Assembly (NCBI GenBank): GCA_034508935.3
Contig: CM067455.1
Location: 12,904,016-12,968,015 of the forward strand
DNA: 64,000 nt
Direction: 5' to 3'
DNA from: Berghia stephanieae
Lineage: Eukaryota > Mollusca > Gastropoda > Nudibranchia > Aeolidiidae
A program made the translations under genes and the position numbers. Below the pieces are notes generated by a model, which worked only from the letters and a program-made list of their open reading frames with translations, was not told the origin of the DNA and searched no databases. The first letter of the stretch is position 1, and each line of letters starts with the position of its first letter. Below, in pieces: positions 21,892 to 33,654 of this stretch.

Positions 21892-22188
21892 GAGCTTTTA
21901 TATAGTGCAATATCCACTTATCATGCTCAAAGCACTTTACAAGTGGTCCCTGACCAACCGCAACACGTAACATGTAGAATGAGACTTGACGCCTGTAAGG
22001 CGATATTACAATATTTTTTCAGACAGAGACAACGCTGTTCCCGTCTGGTTACTCATTTTACACCTCAGTGTGGTGAGAGAACGAGAGTAAAGAGCCTTTT
22101 CCAAACACTCAACTATGCGCCGAGCGAGGCTCGAATCCAGGACCTTCCGATCCGAAAGCGAGTGTCATACTACTAGACCACATAACGG
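21892..22188 (-). mobile_element. SINE-A, antisense full-length copy
   Basis: Read on the minus strand: tRNA-like head with A box TGGTCTAGTAG-like text and B box, then a body and a tail ending GCACTATATAAAAGCTC. The head ends at TGTGGTCTAGTAGTATGACA. The copy straddles the end of the 1.27 kb tandem duplication. Confidence 0.85.
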
Positions 22189-22206
22189 CTTTACTCTGTT
22201 ATATAT

Positions 22207-22760
<554 letters not shown>

Positions 22761-23590
22761 TCACTTTATCCTTCTACTTCACGTCGTCCCAATAGGCTCT
22801 TCTCAACTACTCACACCTATTTGCAACAAACATGTCTGAAGAATTATTCACACATGTAATTTTTTGCATACATTCCCCCCTACTCCCCCCCCCCCACCCC
22901 ACACACACATACACACACACACACACACACACCTCGATTGTTTTATCTTGAACACAGATATCTTTTTGTTTTACATGTGTGTATGTACTGAACATTATTA
23001 CAGATATATATATATATATTTATATGTTTTAGAATCAGAGACATACTATGTAGGGCATAGATCTAGCAGTGTGTAATCATTCATCTAGTATCAACTGTGC
23101 TGGTTGTCAAACTCTTAGTCAATAACTAAAACTGGATAGATGTGCTAACTAACGAAAGAGTAGAGAGAGAGATTAACTGTAACTGGATTAATAAGGAAAA
23201 TTAAATGTCTAAATAGTCTCATTGGAAAGGCCCTGTTTGCTTGCTTTAGTCATCCTTTCATTCAATAATACATTTTTCAAGGGGCAATTCCCAAGTCCTT
23301 TAACATTCTAAGTGTGTAGCAGATGTCAACATAATATGTTGACATGAAATGATATGTAGATTGATATCCGCAATGAACTTCACTGTGTTTATTTATTCTC
23401 CTACGGATGTTTGTAGTGCAATATGTCTATGCCTAAGAATAGAATTTGAAGTACGCACACTCTAAAGTAGGTTAAGTAATGTGTAGTGTAACATTTTAAG
23501 GTTTTGAAAATGATTTTGGTATTTATCCTTATCATAGTAGTGACTATAATGATGATGATGTCAATAATAACAATGATAATGGTAATAATA
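22761..23590. other. Unique sequence with CA and TA tracts
   Basis: A (CA)n run at 22900-22932 and a TA run near 23004. No gene recognised. Confidence 0.5.
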
Positions 23591-23599
23591 TGACTATTA

Positions 23600-24353
23600 C
23601 AGTCCATTCCGGATAATCGCAATTATGTTGATCGCAACATTTCTCAAGAAACGGAATTATTTCTTTATAAAAGTCACTGGTTAATTGCAACAAACTTCGG
23701 TTAATCGAAACAAATTTTCGACCTTAAAACGTGACAAGTTCAGGAAATCAATCAAACAAAATATGATGAAATTTAATCATGGGTGAAATCATGACAGGTT
23801 GAAGAATCCAGAGTGAGTGGGATTTAATGATACACTAATGTGTCAAAAGAGGGCGGGGCTTTGCGGTATGACTTTGTGATGTCATCTGTGACTATTAAAT
23901 AGGAGGCGAGGGGGCTTGGCATAGTCTAGACAACAGGTAGATGATGACAGTTGTAAAGAGAGACTGAGCAATATCCTTCTCCTTCGTTTTGGGATTGACA
24001 ACCGTGCATTGTGACCAACAGGTTTGGTGAGAGCTTATTGTCTCTAATCATGGCTAATCTCTTTGACTCTTACCAACATTGAGAATAAAAGAGTGAAAGT
24101 GAATCCAATCTGAATAAGATGTCAGCTTGCATCAAAGCTGCTTTTGCTTATCAAAATCTATACAGGGCTGCCATATGGTTTAAATTTCGATCAAATTGCT
24201 CAGTCTATGGTAGACTAAGAACAATGTTTACATTAGCTGGTTTGAGTTTACCAATATGTGTACAGTGTTGCAATAATGGACAGGAAACTCAACTTCGGTT
24301 AATCGAAACATTTTCGCTGATCCCAAGGTGTTGCGATTATCTGGAGTGGACTG
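23600..24353. mobile_element. pogo/Tigger-like element, 754 bp
   Basis: Ends CAGTCCATTCCGGATAATCG and, inverted, CAGTCCACTCCAGATAATCG are followed in each case by CAA, giving about 23 bp terminal repeats with few mismatches. TA flanks both ends (23598-23599, 24354-24355). The style 'CAGTnnAnTCCnnATAATCGC' is that of Tc1/mariner pogo-group elements. No intact transposase frame was seen; an 85-codon frame at 24119-24376 crosses the right end and has no DDE motif I can see. Internal GGTTAATCGAAACA repeats of the end motif occur. Confidence 0.75.
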
Positions 24354-24361
24354 TAGTTGTA

Positions 24362-24560
24362 AAAGAAGTCCTTTAGAGTCAATAGGCCCATGGAGCAAGA
24401 GTTTATCCTGGTTTCTATAATGTGAAACGATCAATAGCAATTGCTTGCTACCCTTTGGATTGTACGCTAGTCTTTTGCAAAGTATTTTCCACTAGATCCA
24501 ACAGACCCAGCTGCTCATTCATTGCTGAGTAGAAGGGGGTGGAGTGTTCAAAATAAAAAC
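24362..24560 (-). mobile_element. SINE-B fragment, antisense
   Basis: Carries the body blocks of the family: GTCCTTTAGAGTCAATAGGC, GTTTATCCTGG, CTTTTGCAAAGTATTTTCC and GCTGAGTAGA. The tRNA-like head is missing. Confidence 0.7.
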
Positions 24561-24611
24561 AAACCTAAAATTACTCCTAAATAAACAATGCCTACTCTAA
24601 GTCTGTTCTCA

Positions 24612-24662
24612 GACTTGACCCATGAGTGTTGCAAGTGCCATTAAACTTCTAAAAACAAGATT

Positions 24663-24697
<35 letters not shown>
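24612..24697. repeat. Decayed LINE tail then poly(C), 34 nt
   Basis: ATGAGTGTTGCAAGTGCCAT followed by an A-rich stretch resembles the hairpin-tail family (GTGTTGCAAGCGCC). A pure C run of 34 (24664-24697) follows. Confidence 0.6.
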
Positions 24698-24699
<2 letters not shown>

Positions 24700-24910
24700 A
24701 TAAAACAGATAAATATTTAAAAAATAAACCCACTCACTAGTATATTACTGTATGTTGATATTTAAATAAAGACGGCTCATCCGGTGTGTAGATTTAACGG
24801 AACTTCATAAGGTATTTGTTGTATATGAGACAGCTTAGCCAACAATAAGTGGATTTTTAAAAGCAAGGGTGCGTAAGTGGATGTATAGAGGAAATGTGAC
24901 TCACAAATTG

Positions 24911-25171
24911 CAGAGCTGCCTACTTGAAATTTCAAAAGATCGTAGTTTCCAAGGGGAGAAGAGAAAAAAGTCTCTTTAAATAGCTTTAGAAATAAACAAT
25001 TTGCCTTCAGACTGATCCAAAAATGCTCCAAAGTCCTGAATATAGGTTCTTTGGAACTACTAATCTTTACTTTTCTACAAGATTTATTGAGTCAAAGAAG
25101 TGAATGTTGTTCTGTAGCTGGAGCCAAAAATTTGTATTTCTACGAATTTTTCCTAGTACTTGACAGGTCTG
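24911..25171 (+). mobile_element. MITE-C copy 2
   Basis: Starts CAGAGCTGCCTACTTGAAAT and ends near GACAGGTCTG. The interior GTAGTTTCCAAGGGGAGAAG gives the unexpanded form of the site that holds a G run in copy 1. Confidence 0.7.
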
Positions 25172-25744
25172 CATATGTTGAAACAAAGCAAACGTTTGGG
25201 CCCTTAAGTAGTGGGACACGATGCATACACGCACCACAAAAAAGGAATGTCGAGGAAAAAACTAATAGCACATAAATAGCCTTTTGAAGTGTATGAATGA
25301 AAATTCAGTACTGTAGACAGTATTCGTCTTAGTTTCATCGCACATTTTGTCAGTAGATTACTTCAATGTTTGCTGCCAATTTTGGTGATTGGCTCCTGGT
25401 TTTCAAGTTCTATTTAAGGTAGCCAAGAGTCTTGTTAGCTTTGGTTTGAGATTAGCTCTTGTTTAGCGATTCCATCTCATGTCAGTTCGAAGAATCGCCC
25501 GAAGATATTTTGTTTTGGGAATTTCTTCCAATTTTTATCATTATTATTTTTTTTTTTTTTTTTTTTACAATAGTAAAGGGTAAAAAGGGGAAACATATTG
25601 AATTGAATTTTGGCTCATCAAGATGGTTCGGAATGCTGTGTGGTAGCGTATTTTCCAATTCCGGATACAGTTGGCATTTTTTCTACACATACCAACATTT
25701 AGTTTTAGAAATAGCTGTTGGGCATTTTTGTGCAGCTTTGCGGT

Positions 25745-26025
25745 TTAGTGTTATGATTATGACCCTAGGCTTGTAACTTGTAGATTCCAGGTTTGATTAC
25801 CACTGTTGGCATCACAAGGTTGAATTCTTGGAAAACGCTCTTTCTCACATTTTCTCATCATACTCAGATGTAAAAGGAGTATGTGATCAATAACAACATT
25901 GTCTCTGAAAAAAAATTGTAATATCACTTGGAAGTTAAAAAGGTGCCATGTTGTCATTGGTTTTGGACCTATTGTAAAGCACTCTGAACACATCAAGTTG
26001 ATAAAACGCAATATAAAAACGCCAA
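25745..26025 (+). mobile_element. Old SINE-A copy
   Basis: Strongly diverged but in family order: CCAGGTTTGATTACC (B-box region), CTTGGAAAACGCTC, CTCATCATACTCAG, TGTCTCTGA, AATTGTAATATCAC and TTGTAAAGCACTCTGAACAC. It is much older than the copies near 41 and 62 kb. Confidence 0.65.
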
Positions 26026-26029
26026 ATAA

Positions 26030-28100
26030 TGCTTACGATCGCAACTGCTGTCAAAGTTATAATTCTTTAGCTTACTAGTTTTTATACCTAGCCCACATAC
26101 TGATTCAGAATATTATAAGGTCACATGTATACTCATTTCAAATATCTTAGGTTCCCGTATAGTGTTTATAATTTTCCTGATAAAATATTTTATCAAGATG
26201 AAAACGTCTTCGTTATCAGATACGCATGAAAAATGAAGGGCATTAGGTCAAATGTGTGCATGAAACCAATCAGTGCTGAGTTTGCATATGATGCATTTTA
26301 CCTTGCGCCTAAGCCTGAAGAGTTTCAACATTTGTTTTTTAATACTGTGAAATTGAAGGCGTGCAGTAAGTTTGCATGAGGAGCGAGCGAGCAATCGTTT
26401 TGAGGTGGAATGGAAAGGGGAAATTTTTTTATTCCTCTATCAATTTCTTCTCTCTTTATCTCTCTTCTTTTTTCTTTTTTTTTTTTAACGAAAAATATGG
26501 AATCTTTAATGCTTAAAGCATGTCGTTTTGTAGAGTGATGTATTTGAGTTTCACAGTACACTATTATTTTCTAGTACATTTACAATATCCATTCCCCACC
26601 TATAGTCGTGTATTTCACACCCCAGTTTAGAGGGGTTATGGGTAAGAGCGTTATTTACCCGAGTACGGTCAATGATACCTGAGCCAGGCTCCATATTGAT
26701 CGAATTCGGTTGATCATCCTGCTTGGTCACTGTCGCACGAAATAAAAACAAAGAAAAAAAATCTCTCCAGCCCATTTGCCTGAATTGGAAAATAATGCAT
26801 CTCAAGTCTATGGAAATATGATTGGTAGCACATTGTGACTACAATAAGTACATATCTTTGAGGCGTCATGAGATTGCTTTAGTCTGAAACCTGTTTTGCA
26901 AGAAATAAAAAAGTATATACGCATACATTTTATCTACGTAAATTTATACTGTAAATATGGCATAATGCTAGTAATGAGAAAATTGTTAAGTATTACGATG
27001 GAATCCATCATACGTTATACGTATTCACTTTTTGTTAAACGCTTTTTGTATTCTCCAGATGCATTCAGTCAAAGTAAATACGCAGCGCATTGGCGAACAG
27101 TGAGAATACATGACATTAAAGTATGGTAAGCGTCGTTCAAGATAGCAAAGCTTAACACGTGGCATGGATGGTTAATGATTATATGATGAGTAAGTATTTA
27201 TGTCTTTCTTAAAATTTACATATCTTTTCATTCATCGCCATGTTCAACCGGATTAACATCCGGGGAATAAGATGACGACTGCCTTTGAGGAAGAGCTTTC
27301 CCTCGGTAAGAAGAGATGTCTGGCTCGGAAAGCGTGCTTTTTCAATATCAGCATCAGTTAACGAGAGTGAATTACTCACTATTAACACTTGAGAAGCGGT
27401 AAATGCATTCGAAAGAAATCATGATTTTACGAGTAAACCTCAATGATCGTATTATATTTTGTAGCCAATGAAATCTAGTCGAAAAAGATGTGGAATCATA
27501 GTTACCTTCTCCTTCTTGTCCGGTCGAATGCTGAAAGACACATGCTCTTTTCTCACACCACATATGGAACACGTCCAGTTTCCATCCTTTCACCGGAAAT
27601 ACAAAGGCTGTTTTACGCGCAAAAGATTGCAAAACAAACCCTTTTTACGCGCAAAATATGCAAATCTGCAAAGCGCCATTAAGAATAGGTTAATTTTCCC
27701 CTCCAAAAATGACCAAGTCATATGAAATTCTCCTTGTGAATCTCCCCCGGACGCATGCGCATAACACACCACACACACATGCACACTCTACCTCCAATAT
27801 GGCACTCTGACATGAGACAAAATGCTGACGAACAACGCTTTTATTTCCTCTCCTCCCGTTGGCCAAGATCTTTTTTTAAGGATTAAAAAAAAAAAACGAT
27901 TGCTTTGAGTGAATAGAACAATCCTTAACAGCTTGTTATTGTTTAAAAGTAAAGTGTCTTGCTTGCATACTGAAAACTAGACAAATGGTACACGATTCTA
28001 ATTGTAGGTTTTGTTTAGAGAGGAAGAAAGAAAAATATCCAGTAAAAAAACTGGATTGATTCACTGTCTTGTATATAGGTTAAAGTTTGAGTGGGTAGAT
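26030..28100. other. Unique sequence, possible regulatory patch near 27.6 kb
   Basis: No gene or repeat end recognised. Around 27611-27665 the motif TTTTACGCGCAAAA occurs twice (second copy with minor change), followed by the octamer ATGCAAAT (27658-27665). CpG is locally more frequent than around it. Confidence 0.3.
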
Positions 28101-28139
28101 GGGACACATGCAAACACATAATAAACACTCTTAATCTTT

Positions 28140-28176
28140 CTCTCACACACACACATACACATGCTCTCTATCTACC

Positions 28177-28209
<33 letters not shown>

Positions 28210-28223
28210 TCTCTCTGTCTCTT

Positions 28224-28255
<32 letters not shown>

Positions 28256-28262
28256 CAACCTC
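28140..28262. repeat. CA and CT microsatellites
   Basis: A short CA run and about 90 bp of CT repeats with GTCT variants. Confidence 0.95.
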
Positions 28263-28549
28263 TCACACACATACATTTACACATGCACACTACTCTCTCT
28301 TATACCCACACTCATAAATACTCTCTATCTCTACCTTACACACATGTACACAAAATGCATGTTATCTGCATTGTTTGAAACTGAAAATGGGGAAGGGAAA
28401 AGAAGAAGAAAAAAAATGAGAGAGATGAGAGGTGGCAGTGTTTGTGTGGTGTGGTGTGGTTGACTAGACAGACAGGCAGACGTGCTTAAGATTTATATAT
28501 AGTTATAAGAGAGGCTGGATTTGGGATCAGGACCTGCCAACCGCTTAGT

Positions 28550-28655
28550 CAAGCCTCGCCAATCAAAGGGAATGAGCGGGGAAGCAGCAACTGCATTAGC
28601 ACATGCTTATGCTGTGGGTTGATAAGCTGTCTGGTGATTGGTGATTGGTTGGCGG
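28550..28655. promoter_or_regulatory. Cluster of CCAAT-type motifs
   Basis: CCAAT on the plus strand (CGCCAATCAAAGG) and ATTGG three times within 30 bp (GTGATTGGTGATTGGTTGGC). Several CCAAT boxes in a small GC-richer patch can mark a promoter. No coding exon is recognised nearby, so this may be chance or transposon-derived. Confidence 0.2.
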
Positions 28656-28809
28656 GCTGGTTTTTGATTCAAATCACTGTTGTGGGGCTTCAAATTCACC
28701 ACATGCTTGCCTGCATGTATGCATGCTTTCATAAAAGTGTATTTTAAAATTATTTGTAACATGAATGATATGGACTGTATTGTATATGTTGTGTGTGATT
28801 GATGGTATA

Positions 28810-28821
28810 GGAGAGAGAGAA

Positions 28822-28906
<85 letters not shown>
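28810..28906. repeat. (GA)n array
   Basis: About 45 GA units with few interruptions. Confidence 0.95.
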
Positions 28907-28909
<3 letters not shown>

Positions 28910-29440
28910 GAATTCAAAAAAGATAAAATAGAATAATTATCTAGATAAATAGAATTCTTTCTGTATACAAACAGCTTCTTTCGGAGTCAAATGAAGATAT
29001 TTTTGTTTGTTTGTTATGTTACATATTAGGATTTTAAAATTAATAATTTGGGACAAAAATTGTTTTAAGAAGTTTTGGTTTGTTTGTGTTTTAAAAATAT
29101 TTTTGATGTATTTTTCTCATTTATAATTGGTCTCTTTCCAAATAAAACAACACATCATGTCCGTTGCAATAGGGGTAAGAGCAAGACCTTCTATATAGAG
29201 GGCCTTGGTAAGAGGCAATACAAATGACATTTATTACATATTATCTGTCCTTAACCATTTTTAAAGGTCCATTAAAGTAAGGGTGGAAATTAAAAAACAT
29301 ATTACAATTTTTTTGTTTGTTTATTGCTTTAGGTAGGTCTGTATATACATAGCATGATTTTATAGTTTTACCATGCCCAATGAGCACCATAATGCATCAT
29401 TTATGACCCCAGTTGTCTGTAGAGAATCAAATTTTCGTTT
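28910..29440. other. Unique A+T-rich sequence
   Basis: Nothing recognised apart from a short stretch at 29370-29400 resembling R1 (CCATGCCC..GAGCACC). Confidence 0.45.
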
Positions 29441-29446
29441 CATGTC

Positions 29447-29950
29447 GTAGAGATCTCGATAACTGAGTTGGTAGAGCACTCGCTTCACAAGCAAAAGGAC
29501 AGAGATCAATCCCGAGTTAAGTCTAGATTTTCTTTTCTGACCCCCTGTCCATCCAGCAGTGTTTGTTAGTTCAGATGGAAAGTACTTTTAACTCACTCAA
29601 CCCTAATAACGACTATATCTGTAGTTTACCCGGGTTACATTTACCTCATGCCTAGTTATTACATTTTTCTGAGACAAATTATAGGCGTAGTATCAATGCT
29701 AATGTTTTTAGTTTTTGCATAGTTGAATAAAACTATGTACATGTCATTTATAATACATTTTTTCCAATTTTGAAAAGTAGCAAAAATCTCTAGGATTGAG
29801 TGAGTTAAGTCAGATTAGCACCCTTTCCAAAAGGGTTGCACGCAATGACTATTTTCCATTTCTCACTTTAGAAACTGGGATAAACTCTGGCTCCATTGGC
29901 CTAACAGCTCTGAAGGGCTGCTACCAGAGCGCTGTTAAGTAAGTCTTACT
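29447..29950 (+). mobile_element. SINE-B, interrupted by a TTAA MITE
   Basis: tRNA-like head with A-box text TAACTGAGTTGGTAGAGC, a loop CTTCACAAG (anticodon-like CAC, as in tRNA-Val) and B-box-like GAGATCAATCCC. The body runs to 29587, is split by the MITE at 29588-29818, and resumes with GATTAGCACCCTTTCC to CTCTGGCTCCATTGGCC and TCTGAAGG. The two halves align without a gap to the uninterrupted copies. Confidence 0.8.
29588..29818 (+). mobile_element. TTAA-MITE (MITE-B) copy 1
   Basis: Inverted ends CTCACTCAACCCTA and TAGGATTGAGTGAG, bordered on each side by TTAA (29588-29591, 29815-29818). It is inserted in SINE-B, whose uninterrupted form supports TTAA as a duplicated target. TTAA duplication is characteristic of piggyBac-type transposition. 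There is no coding capacity. Confidence 0.85.
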
Positions 29951-30301
29951 TTTATCAACCTATACGGACCTGGTTCCAGTCATGGTGGTTTTTGTTTTTT
30001 TAATTTCAGGTATAAGTAGAACCCCCTGAAATGTTTACTTTACTAGTTTTAATAAGATAAACGATAGCTGAAGAAATTTTCAAAGCTGTAAGCACTGTAT
30101 GCTGATTGAATAACTCACGGCTCATATTTATTATAAGAGAACAGTAAGAAACAAAATGCACAGCATGCCAGACATAGCAAGATACGGTCATGAATTCATT
30201 TTGTGATACAGAGCAATAATCTAATACCATCCCACACCAGCAAATATTATATCTATCGTCAATGTTAAAGCTGTGCAATAGTATTGATTGGATCAGATCT
30301 T

Positions 30302-30535
30302 TTAACTCACTCAATCCTAGATATGTTTGCTACTTTTCAAAAGTGGAAAAAATGTATTAAAAATGAGCATGTACATAGATGGTTTTATTCAACTACCACT
30401 AACATGTAAAACTAAAAACATTAGCTTTGATTCTATGCCTTTAATTTGTCTCAGAAAAATGTAATAAATAGACCTGGGGTAAAAGTAATTCGGGCAAACT
30501 ATGGGTATAGTCGGTGTTAGGGTTGAGTGAGTTAA
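30302..30535 (-). mobile_element. TTAA-MITE copy 2, antisense
   Basis: TTAA + CTCACTCAATCCTAG at the left and GGTTGAGTGAG + TTAA at the right. Interior blocks match copy 1 inverted. Confidence 0.85.
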
Positions 30536-30606
30536 AATGACCTCTCTTTGGCTATCAAACATTCATAAACATTAGTCTTAGATTCTAGGATTTTATAAAA
30601 AGTACT

Positions 30607-30875
30607 ACAGATAAGGCCCATGGAGCTGTAGTTTATCCCAGTTTATGTAGTGTTAATGAGACTGTAAATTACTTGCTGTTTTTAGATAGGACACTAAATT
30701 ATCGTAAAATACTTTCCACCACTTCTGGTAGAACCGGCAAAGCAATCATGCACGAGGGAAAGGGGGTAATGCGGAAAAAGAAATAAAAGAAAATTAACTC
30801 AACCTGGGATTGAAACTGCCAGTTCTCAAGCTTTTAAGGCGGGCGTTCTACCAATTGAGCTATCTGGAACCCCAT
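30607..30875 (-). mobile_element. SINE-B, antisense near full length
   Basis: On the minus strand: AGATAGCTCAATTGGTAGAA (A box), then a B-box-like GCAGTTTCAATCCC, then the family body (AAGTATTTTACG, TAAACTACAGCTCCATGGGC). The loop sequence differs from the 29.4 kb copy. Confidence 0.75.
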
Positions 30876-30940
30876 GGATTGTGAGAGGAGGTGGAAAGAT
30901 ATGAAGATGGAAAATGTAAAAACCAATATGTATTAGATAA

Positions 30941-31090
30941 ATACACCACATTTCCTGTGTGTTTTATGATGGCGAGAATACACCCCCGGCTCTCTTTGAC
31001 CTGAAGGACGAGGTCACCGAGTTCCGATCACTCTTTAAGCACCCAGCGGCTGTACACCAAAAGGAAACCATTTTTTTTTTTGGTTCTTTT
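30941..31090 (+). other. Short open stretch with coding-like text (possible exon)
   Basis: From 30941 to about 31090 one frame is open and contains ALFDLKDEVTEFRSLFKHPA, acidic/basic text unlike the repeat translations elsewhere. There is a stop just upstream (30938-30940). I cannot find convincing acceptor and donor sites and recognise no family. It may be an exon fragment, a transposon relic or chance. Confidence 0.2.
30997..31016. promoter_or_regulatory. Everted nuclear-receptor-type repeat, ER8
   Basis: TGACCT, eight bases, then AGGTCA: two perfect half-sites everted with spacing 8, a layout bound by RAR-type receptors. It lies in the open stretch above, so coding constraint or chance could explain it. 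Confidence 0.15.
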
Positions 31091-31907
31091 TGGCCAAAAA
31101 TCCTTTTAATTTAAATATTCAATCGTTTAAGATGACCCCCGACTTGTCAGAACTCTTTGCCTTAGGTCTTTTGGCCAATTTGGGTCATATTTTAGCATTT
31201 ATGACGTTTGCGGCTATCTTGAATGATCAATATTTGAAATAAAAAGTTTTCCTGCCAAAATGAAAAATAGTGTGTTTTGTAAGAGTACACAGCTCACTGG
31301 TGGTCACCCTGGGCAAATGTTTCTCCATGCATTGTTTCCTTTTCTCATCATTAAACAGTGCAATGTAATTTCTTTCCATCATCTTGTTTGGGATCTTGGC
31401 ATGTTTTGCAGAATATCCAGGCCTGTTATGGATATTTTATATTTTGCTTTCTCCACCTTCGGAGATTTAATCCATAAACAGAAGGGGAAAGGTGTGTGAG
31501 TGTGTCGAGGAAGGGGGGGGGGGGGGGTTGGCAAATTTGAGAAAATATTGTTATTCTACTCAGCGATGTTGTGTATCAGGACAAATTGAAATCCAATGCA
31601 TCGTTTCTAAAGCGTTTTGGAGGAATAATTGTCGATGTAAAAATTAGCAGTCTATACTTGACAGTGTTTAGAACAGAAAGGGCGTCCAACAGGCGAGATG
31701 TACAGTATGAAATGGAAATATGGGGAAATAAATGAAACAATGGAGTGCATTGGTGGAAATCATGCATTTTGGCATGATACAGTTCGGTTTAGTTGAAATT
31801 CAGGATTTAAACCAAAAAAATCTACTTGTGGCAGGCAAGCATTTAAAAAAAAATAGAATTGTAAATGTTTCTTTTTTTGTTGTTGTTGCTTTTTAAAAAG
31901 TCCATGT

Positions 31908-32040
31908 GACAGAATAAAAGGCTAATCTATCGCAAAGTACTTTCTGCAAGATCGAACGGATCCTGCTGCCAGTTACTGCTAAATGGACAGAGGGTCAGGG
32001 TCAGATAATACATTCTACTGCACCAGGGATTTATACATCA
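31908..32040 (-). mobile_element. SINE-B fragment, antisense
   Basis: GCAAAGTACTTTCTGCAAGA, GATCCTGCTGCCAG, ACTGCTAAATGGACAG and ACCAGGGATTTATAC match the middle of the family. Confidence 0.6.
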
Positions 32041-32273
32041 CCTTATGCCAGATTTTGTTTTAATTTCTGACAGGATTTTAAAAAATCATTTACTTCTTTG
32101 ACTTGATTTCATCCATTGTTTGTGATGTGTACAGTTTGTTGTAAGACAAATGGTTTTGGCATACTTGTATTGAATTTAATTACAAAGCATTTAATATTAC
32201 TTTTATCATCACTCTTTTATCTGAGAGACAAATTTCTAAGGGAAGGTTTTTTCGAGGTGGAAAAAAATAAAAT

Positions 32274-32450
32274 ATAGATAGAATGAAATTGACATCACTC
32301 AGGTCTTTGTTATTGCTTTTTGCCATCCACGTTTATAAGTGATTCTCACTAAAGCGTATTAACCAGACTATAAACGACCAAGATTGGACATAGTTTTGTG
32401 TGTTGGTCTGGCAATATTGTAACTTTCTTAGCCAAGCGCACACTATCTAT
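32274..32450 (-). mobile_element. MITE-A copy 6, antisense
   Basis: ATAGATAGAATG left and CACTATCTAT right, with TTTTGCCATCCACG and ACTATAAACG internal blocks. A part of the left subterminal half is shortened compared with 14.4 kb. Confidence 0.75.
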
Positions 32451-32987
32451 AATTGAAACCCTGATTTTTATGTCAAAATTTTTATTGTTAAGGGTAGGCA
32501 ACTCTGATATTGAATGGCATCAGCTGCTCAACAGTACGGCATCTCTATCTTGTTATACTCAGTGATGAACATGGTGAGTGATGAGGAGGTTGAAAATGAT
32601 TGCAAAATTCTTACCCCATTACTTTTTTCAGGTGCATGAATAACGTCGCCTCACTTGACTCGAAGAGTGAATAGGTAGTACCAAATTATAAGGGGCAGCA
32701 ACTTGCACGGCATGAAGTTGGAAATTTGTTCCATGTAGCCTGTTAAGATATAAATGAAGCATTGTGATGAAGCGCACTGTGCATGGTGAAATTGTGAAAT
32801 GAAAATGTCCGTTTTTGTTATTCAAAGTTGTGAGTACCACATCAAGATAGTTGTAAAGAGAGGTTGTTGTTCTGTAGCAGCATTGTTGTGGAAAATGGTA
32901 ACAAGTAAATCATGTACACATGCAACACATCATGTTACTAAAATTAGCAATGAGCAATGATTTCTCTTTTATTACAGACCTGCCAAC

Positions 32988-33569
32988 CCTTCATATTCCA
33001 AAAGTGGAATCAGAATGTCCGAAAATGAGACAAAAATTAGGAATCTTGTAAACAATGGATCAACAATGTATCAAAATTATCACTCAACTTTGCCACCAAA
33101 CACATAAAGACAGTATTCGGGCACAGCTGGCAAAACTACATAATAATAATAATAATAATATATCTTTATTGTCCCCAAAAAAGTGGCAATTTGTCATTTG
33201 GTTACACATTTATAACAATACAATATTGACATAGACACACTCACACAAGATGCACACTAGTAACATAGTAGTTATCGTAAAAAAAAAATTTTTTTTTTAA
33301 ATAGTCATATATCGTCACATGCATTAGGTTATGGAATGGGGAAGGGGGGGAAATGGAATGAAAATCAATTTTCCTACTTAGCTCCCTTTTGGCTCCCTCT
33401 TCTTTTTTTTTTCTTTTTTTTTTTTAATCACCTTTTTACCCCCCAATTACGTTTTTCTTACCATTATCATCATTTTTGAAAATTGGGATTTAAGAGAAAA
33501 TGGCGGAAATATGGGAAAGGAAAAATGAAAATAGGAAAGATTTGGCCAAAAACAGAAGGGTTGGCAGGT
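32988..33569. mobile_element. MITE-D copy 3, split by a LINE tail
   Basis: ACCTGCCAACCCTTCATATT left, GAAGGGTTGGCAGGT right, orientation as at 2.1 kb. Within it, about 33138-33290 is an antisense LINE 3' end (TAA array then ATATCTTTATTGTCCCC), so the element was hit after insertion. Confidence 0.75.
33138..33290 (-). mobile_element. LINE 3' end with (TAA) tail, antisense
   Basis: On the minus strand GGGGACAATAAAGATATATT followed by ATT repeats is the common 3' terminus of CR1/L2-like elements. Only about 150 bp is present. Confidence 0.65.
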
Positions 33570-33654
33570 ATCTTATTATTATTAAATTTAGAAAACAAGA
33601 ACTGGGACATGATTATTAGCAAGAATCAGTTTGAACTCAAGTTAGATAGATTAA

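Larger units (their letters stand above)
19389..21921. repeat. Tandem duplication, about 1.27 kb x 2
   Basis: Positions 19389-20652 and 20653-21921 are near identical with an offset of 1267-1272 bp. The unit holds most of MITE-C, a hairpin-tailed short retroelement with its target duplication, a diverged MITE-A-like stretch, and the end of an antisense SINE-A. In the first unit the SINE stops after about 33 bp (20620-20652). In the second it continues to full length. The breakpoint therefore lies between SINE-A and MITE-C sequence. Confidence 0.9.

Noticed and set aside
24119-24376. 85-codon frame as a pogo transposase
   Set aside because: It runs across the right terminal repeat of the element and shows no DDE/D or CENP-B-type helix-turn-helix text.
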